Below are positions 4,641-5,800 of a DNA stretch of 5,800 nt, in pieces. Below the pieces are notes generated by a model, which searched no databases, was not told the DNA's origin, and worked only from the letters and a program-made list of their open reading frames with translations. Within the stretch, counting starts at the first letter, position 1; each line of letters starts with the position of its first letter. Origin of the DNA: UBA6987 sp045617825 (GTDB taxonomy: Bacteria > Bacillota > Clostridia > Lachnospirales > Lachnospiraceae); contig JAZLJI010000103.1 of NCBI GenBank assembly GCA_045617825.1, positions 1 to 5,800 of the forward strand. The letters are read 5' to 3'. Made by a program: the position numbers and the translations under genes.

Positions 4641-5150
4641 TTAGTTACTCTTTTTTGTCAAAATTATCACAAGGCTTCTGCCTTCCATCTTGGAAGGCTT
4701 ATCGATCACGGCGATATCGGAAAGCTGCGCGGCGAAATCATCCAGCACGTGCTTGGTCTGGGTCATATGGCTCATCTCACGTCCGCGGAAACGCAGGGAG
4801 ACCTTGACCTTATTGCCCTTCTCCAGGAACTTGCGGGCGGCCCCGGCCTTGGTGGCCAGATCGTTTTCCTCGATGTTCGGGGAAAGCCGGACCTCCTTCA
4901 GCTCGATGACCTTCTGCTTCTTCTTCGCATCCTTCTCCTTACGGAGCATTTCATAGCGGTATTTGCTGTAATCGATGATCTTAGCTACCGGTGGCTTGGC
5001 GGAGGGAGCGATCAGGACCAGGTCCAGTTCCTCCTCTTCTGCCTTCTGCAGTGCAGCGCTGAGTTCCATGATACCGATCTGTTCCCCATGGCTGCCGATA
5101 ACGCGAAGTTCCTTCTCCGTTATCTCTTCGTTGATTAATAATTCGCTGAT
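4641..5150 (-). CDS. infC: Translation initiation factor IF-3 (ATC start)
   Basis: IF3 binds the 30S subunit, keeps it free of 50S and checks start-codon pairing. The 169 residues start (Met at a non-standard codon) SELLINEEITEKELRVIG. The N-domain (about 1-71) ends with the signature KIIDYSKYRYEMLRK; a lysine-rich linker follows (about 71-80); the C-domain (about 81-165) has RLSPNIEENDLATK and FRGREMSH. The frame is open upstream to a GTG at 5312, but those residues overlap the promoter and structured leader and have no IF3 counterpart. No ATG, GTG or TTG lies at the expected position. A near-perfect AAGGAGGT lies exactly 7 bases before ATC at 5148-5150, and the protein starting there has normal IF3 length. 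ATC is therefore the inferred start, matching the known use of AUU/AUC/AUA in infC of many bacteria, where IF3 represses its own initiation. First gene of the operon. Confidence 0.95.
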   Translation of the reverse strand: MSELLINEEITEKELRVIGSHGEQIGIMELSAALQKAEEEELDLVLIAPSAKPPVAKIIDYSKYRYEMLRKEKDAKKKQKVIELKEVRLSPNIEENDLATKAGAARKFLEKGNKVKVSLRFRGREMSHMTQTKHVLDDFAAQLSDIAVIDKPSKMEGRSLVIILTKKSN

Positions 5151-5296
5151 AGCCGACACCTCCTTGCGGTAAATGGCATAAAAAAAGCGGATAGCATAAC
5201 TACCCACTGAGCCCAGGACGCCGTCCTGTTCGAATGACCCGCAGTCGCTTAAAGCGCTCAGGTGAGAGTGGATACTCTGCTTTGAATAATTTGACG
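5151..5296 (-). promoter_or_regulatory. L20 leader (infC-rpmI-rplT attenuator)
   Basis: The roughly 146-base untranslated leader folds as expected for the Firmicutes L20 leader, in which excess bL20 favours early termination. Read 5' to 3' on the minus strand: hairpin AGAGT/ACTCT (5265-5278, loop ATCC); CTGAGC (5256-5261) pairing at long range with GCTCAG (5207-5212), enclosing CGCT/AGCG and the strong hairpin CAGGAC/GTCCTG (5214-5228); then the terminator at 5180-5207. TATCCACT (5267-5274) can pair over 8 bases with AGTGGGTA (5201-5208), the 5' arm of the terminator, an antiterminator option that excludes the first hairpin. The infC ribosome binding site follows. The assignment relies on operon context plus this structure, recalled rather than searched. 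Confidence 0.85.
5180..5207 (-). terminator. Attenuator terminator in the infC leader
   Basis: GTGGGTAG (5200-5207) pairs with CTATCCGC (5187-5194), 8 pairs with two G-T wobbles, around a five-base loop, followed by seven T (5180-5186). It ends 29 bases before the infC start codon, inside the leader, so it can only work as a conditional stop. Confidence 0.85.
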
Positions 5297-5302
5297 AAGC
5301 AT

Positions 5303-5331
5303 ATGCTACCACTTTCCCCGAGCGCTGTCAA
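5303..5331 (-). promoter_or_regulatory. Promoter of infC-rpmI-rplT
   Basis: TTGACA (5326-5331), a 17-base spacer, then TAGCAT (5303-5308) preceded by TGG, an extended -10. Upstream, two A-tracts (GAAAAAGCTGAAAAAACG, minus strand) lie about one helical turn apart and resemble an UP element. Predicted start is near 5296. The promoter begins 43 bases after the stop of the hydrolase gene. Confidence 0.85.
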
Positions 5332-5374
5332 GACGTTTTTTCAGCTTTTTCAAAGGATTTTCAGCTGCCGCAGG

Positions 5375-5800
5375 CTATTTGGCGGGCCGGCCGACGTATC
5401 TGCTGCGGTCGTACAGCGGGATGCCGTCGCCGCCGCTCTCTCCGAAAAGCTCGCTCAGCCAGATCCTGAGCTGGCGGGTCCACAGGGCCGCCGAGGCATT
5501 CACCAGCCCGTTGTGATTTTCCGAGACCGGCGTGGCCAGACACAGCCCGTGGGGGCCCTTTTCGTAGACGTGCAGCTCCACGGGCCTCCGATGGGCGATC
5601 ATGGCCTCCGCGAAAAGCAGGCTGCTTTCCACCGGGACGGTCTTGTCCTCATAGGTATGCCAGAGGAAGGTGGGCGGCGTAAATTCCGACACGTAGCGGA
5701 CCGGAGCGTCCGCCTCCGCGGAGCCGGGCTTCAGGGCTGCGGTCCGCCTTCTCCGCTCCGCAGCGTCGATATGCCCCGTCACGTTCTCGGGATACCGGTC
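5375..5800 (-). CDS. Alpha/beta hydrolase (esterase-like), C-terminal part
   Basis: The frame is open from the right edge to a TAG at 5375, giving 141 visible residues; the start and the nucleophile serine lie outside the window. The segment PPTFLWHTYEDKTVPVESSLLFAEAM is the typical late strand and acid loop of esterase/lipase-type hydrolases, with the catalytic Asp in YEDKTVP (codon 5645-5647). It is followed by VELHVYEKGPHGL with the catalytic His (codon 5549-5551) and a C-terminal helix ending WLSELF. The order and about 32-residue spacing fit acetyl-xylan-esterase-like or BD-FAE-like carboxylesterases; the substrate cannot be told. A poorly conserved tail of about 22 residues follows. No signal peptide can be assessed. 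The stop lies 43 bases before the infC -35 box with no clear terminator between, so read-through into the infC leader is possible. Confidence 0.85.
   Translation of the reverse strand, partial: DRYPENVTGHIDAAERRRRTAALKPGSAEADAPVRYVSEFTPPTFLWHTYEDKTVPVESSLLFAEAMIAHRRPVELHVYEKGPHGLCLATPVSENHNGLVNASAALWTRQLRIWLSELFGESGGDGIPLYDRSRYVGRPAK

Noticed and set aside
5151..5312. 54-residue N-terminal extension of IF3 from GTG 5312
   Set aside because: The stretch contains the -10 element and the structured L20 leader with an intrinsic terminator, and it has no IF3 homology.
1..5800. CRISPR arrays, insertion sequences, integrase or attachment sites
   Set aside because: I looked for regularly spaced repeats, transposase-like frames and duplications of tRNA 3' ends near the tRNAs, and found none.

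Overview
The window looks like chromosome from a fairly GC-rich member of the Lachnospiraceae or a close clostridial relative. The evidence is a protein of a Lachnospiraceae-type family (DUF5721), an infC-rpmI-rplT operon with a Firmicutes-type L20 leader attenuator, strong AGGAGG ribosome binding sites, TTGACA-N17 promoters with extended -10 elements, and tRNA genes without an encoded CCA. This assignment rests on remembered family features, not on a search.

Layout. (1) Positions 1-342, minus strand: the N-terminus of a large secreted protein that runs off the left edge. (2) 343-758: an AT-rich gap holding that gene's promoter and a set of repeated TTYGTCRA-like motifs, then a possible promoter for the next gene. 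(3) 759-1268, plus strand: a DUF5721-family protein of unknown function. (4) 1305-3508, minus strand: an OmpR-type response regulator followed, after 2 bases, by its membrane sensor histidine kinase, convergent with the DUF5721 gene. (5) 3509-3734: a possible extended -10 promoter for the regulator, a GC-rich palindromic element and an intrinsic terminator. (6) 3735-3933, minus strand: tRNA-Arg(TCT) and tRNA-Pro(AGG), driven by one strong promoter but separated by a second terminator-like hairpin. (7) 4055-5150, minus strand: rplT, rpmI and infC, preceded by a leader of about 145 nt carrying an attenuator and a strong promoter. (8) 5375-5800, minus strand: the C-terminal part of an alpha/beta hydrolase that runs off the right edge.

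How the parts work together. infC-rpmI-rplT is the classical translation operon: IF3, bL35 and bL20, with bL20 expected to repress its own operon through the leader. infC appears to start at a rare ATC codon, the usual basis for IF3 autocontrol. The two tRNAs lie directly downstream, so most of 3.7-5.3 kb serves translation. The two-component pair is an autonomous signalling unit whose input and targets cannot be read from the sequence.

I see no clear evidence of a new defence, mobile or biosynthetic system. The most notable items are regulatory or RNA-level: the ATC start of infC, the L20 leader, a tRNA-Pro with A34 and a mismatched acceptor stem, a terminator-like hairpin between the tRNAs, the palindromic element at 3594-3691 and the repeated motifs at 447-533.
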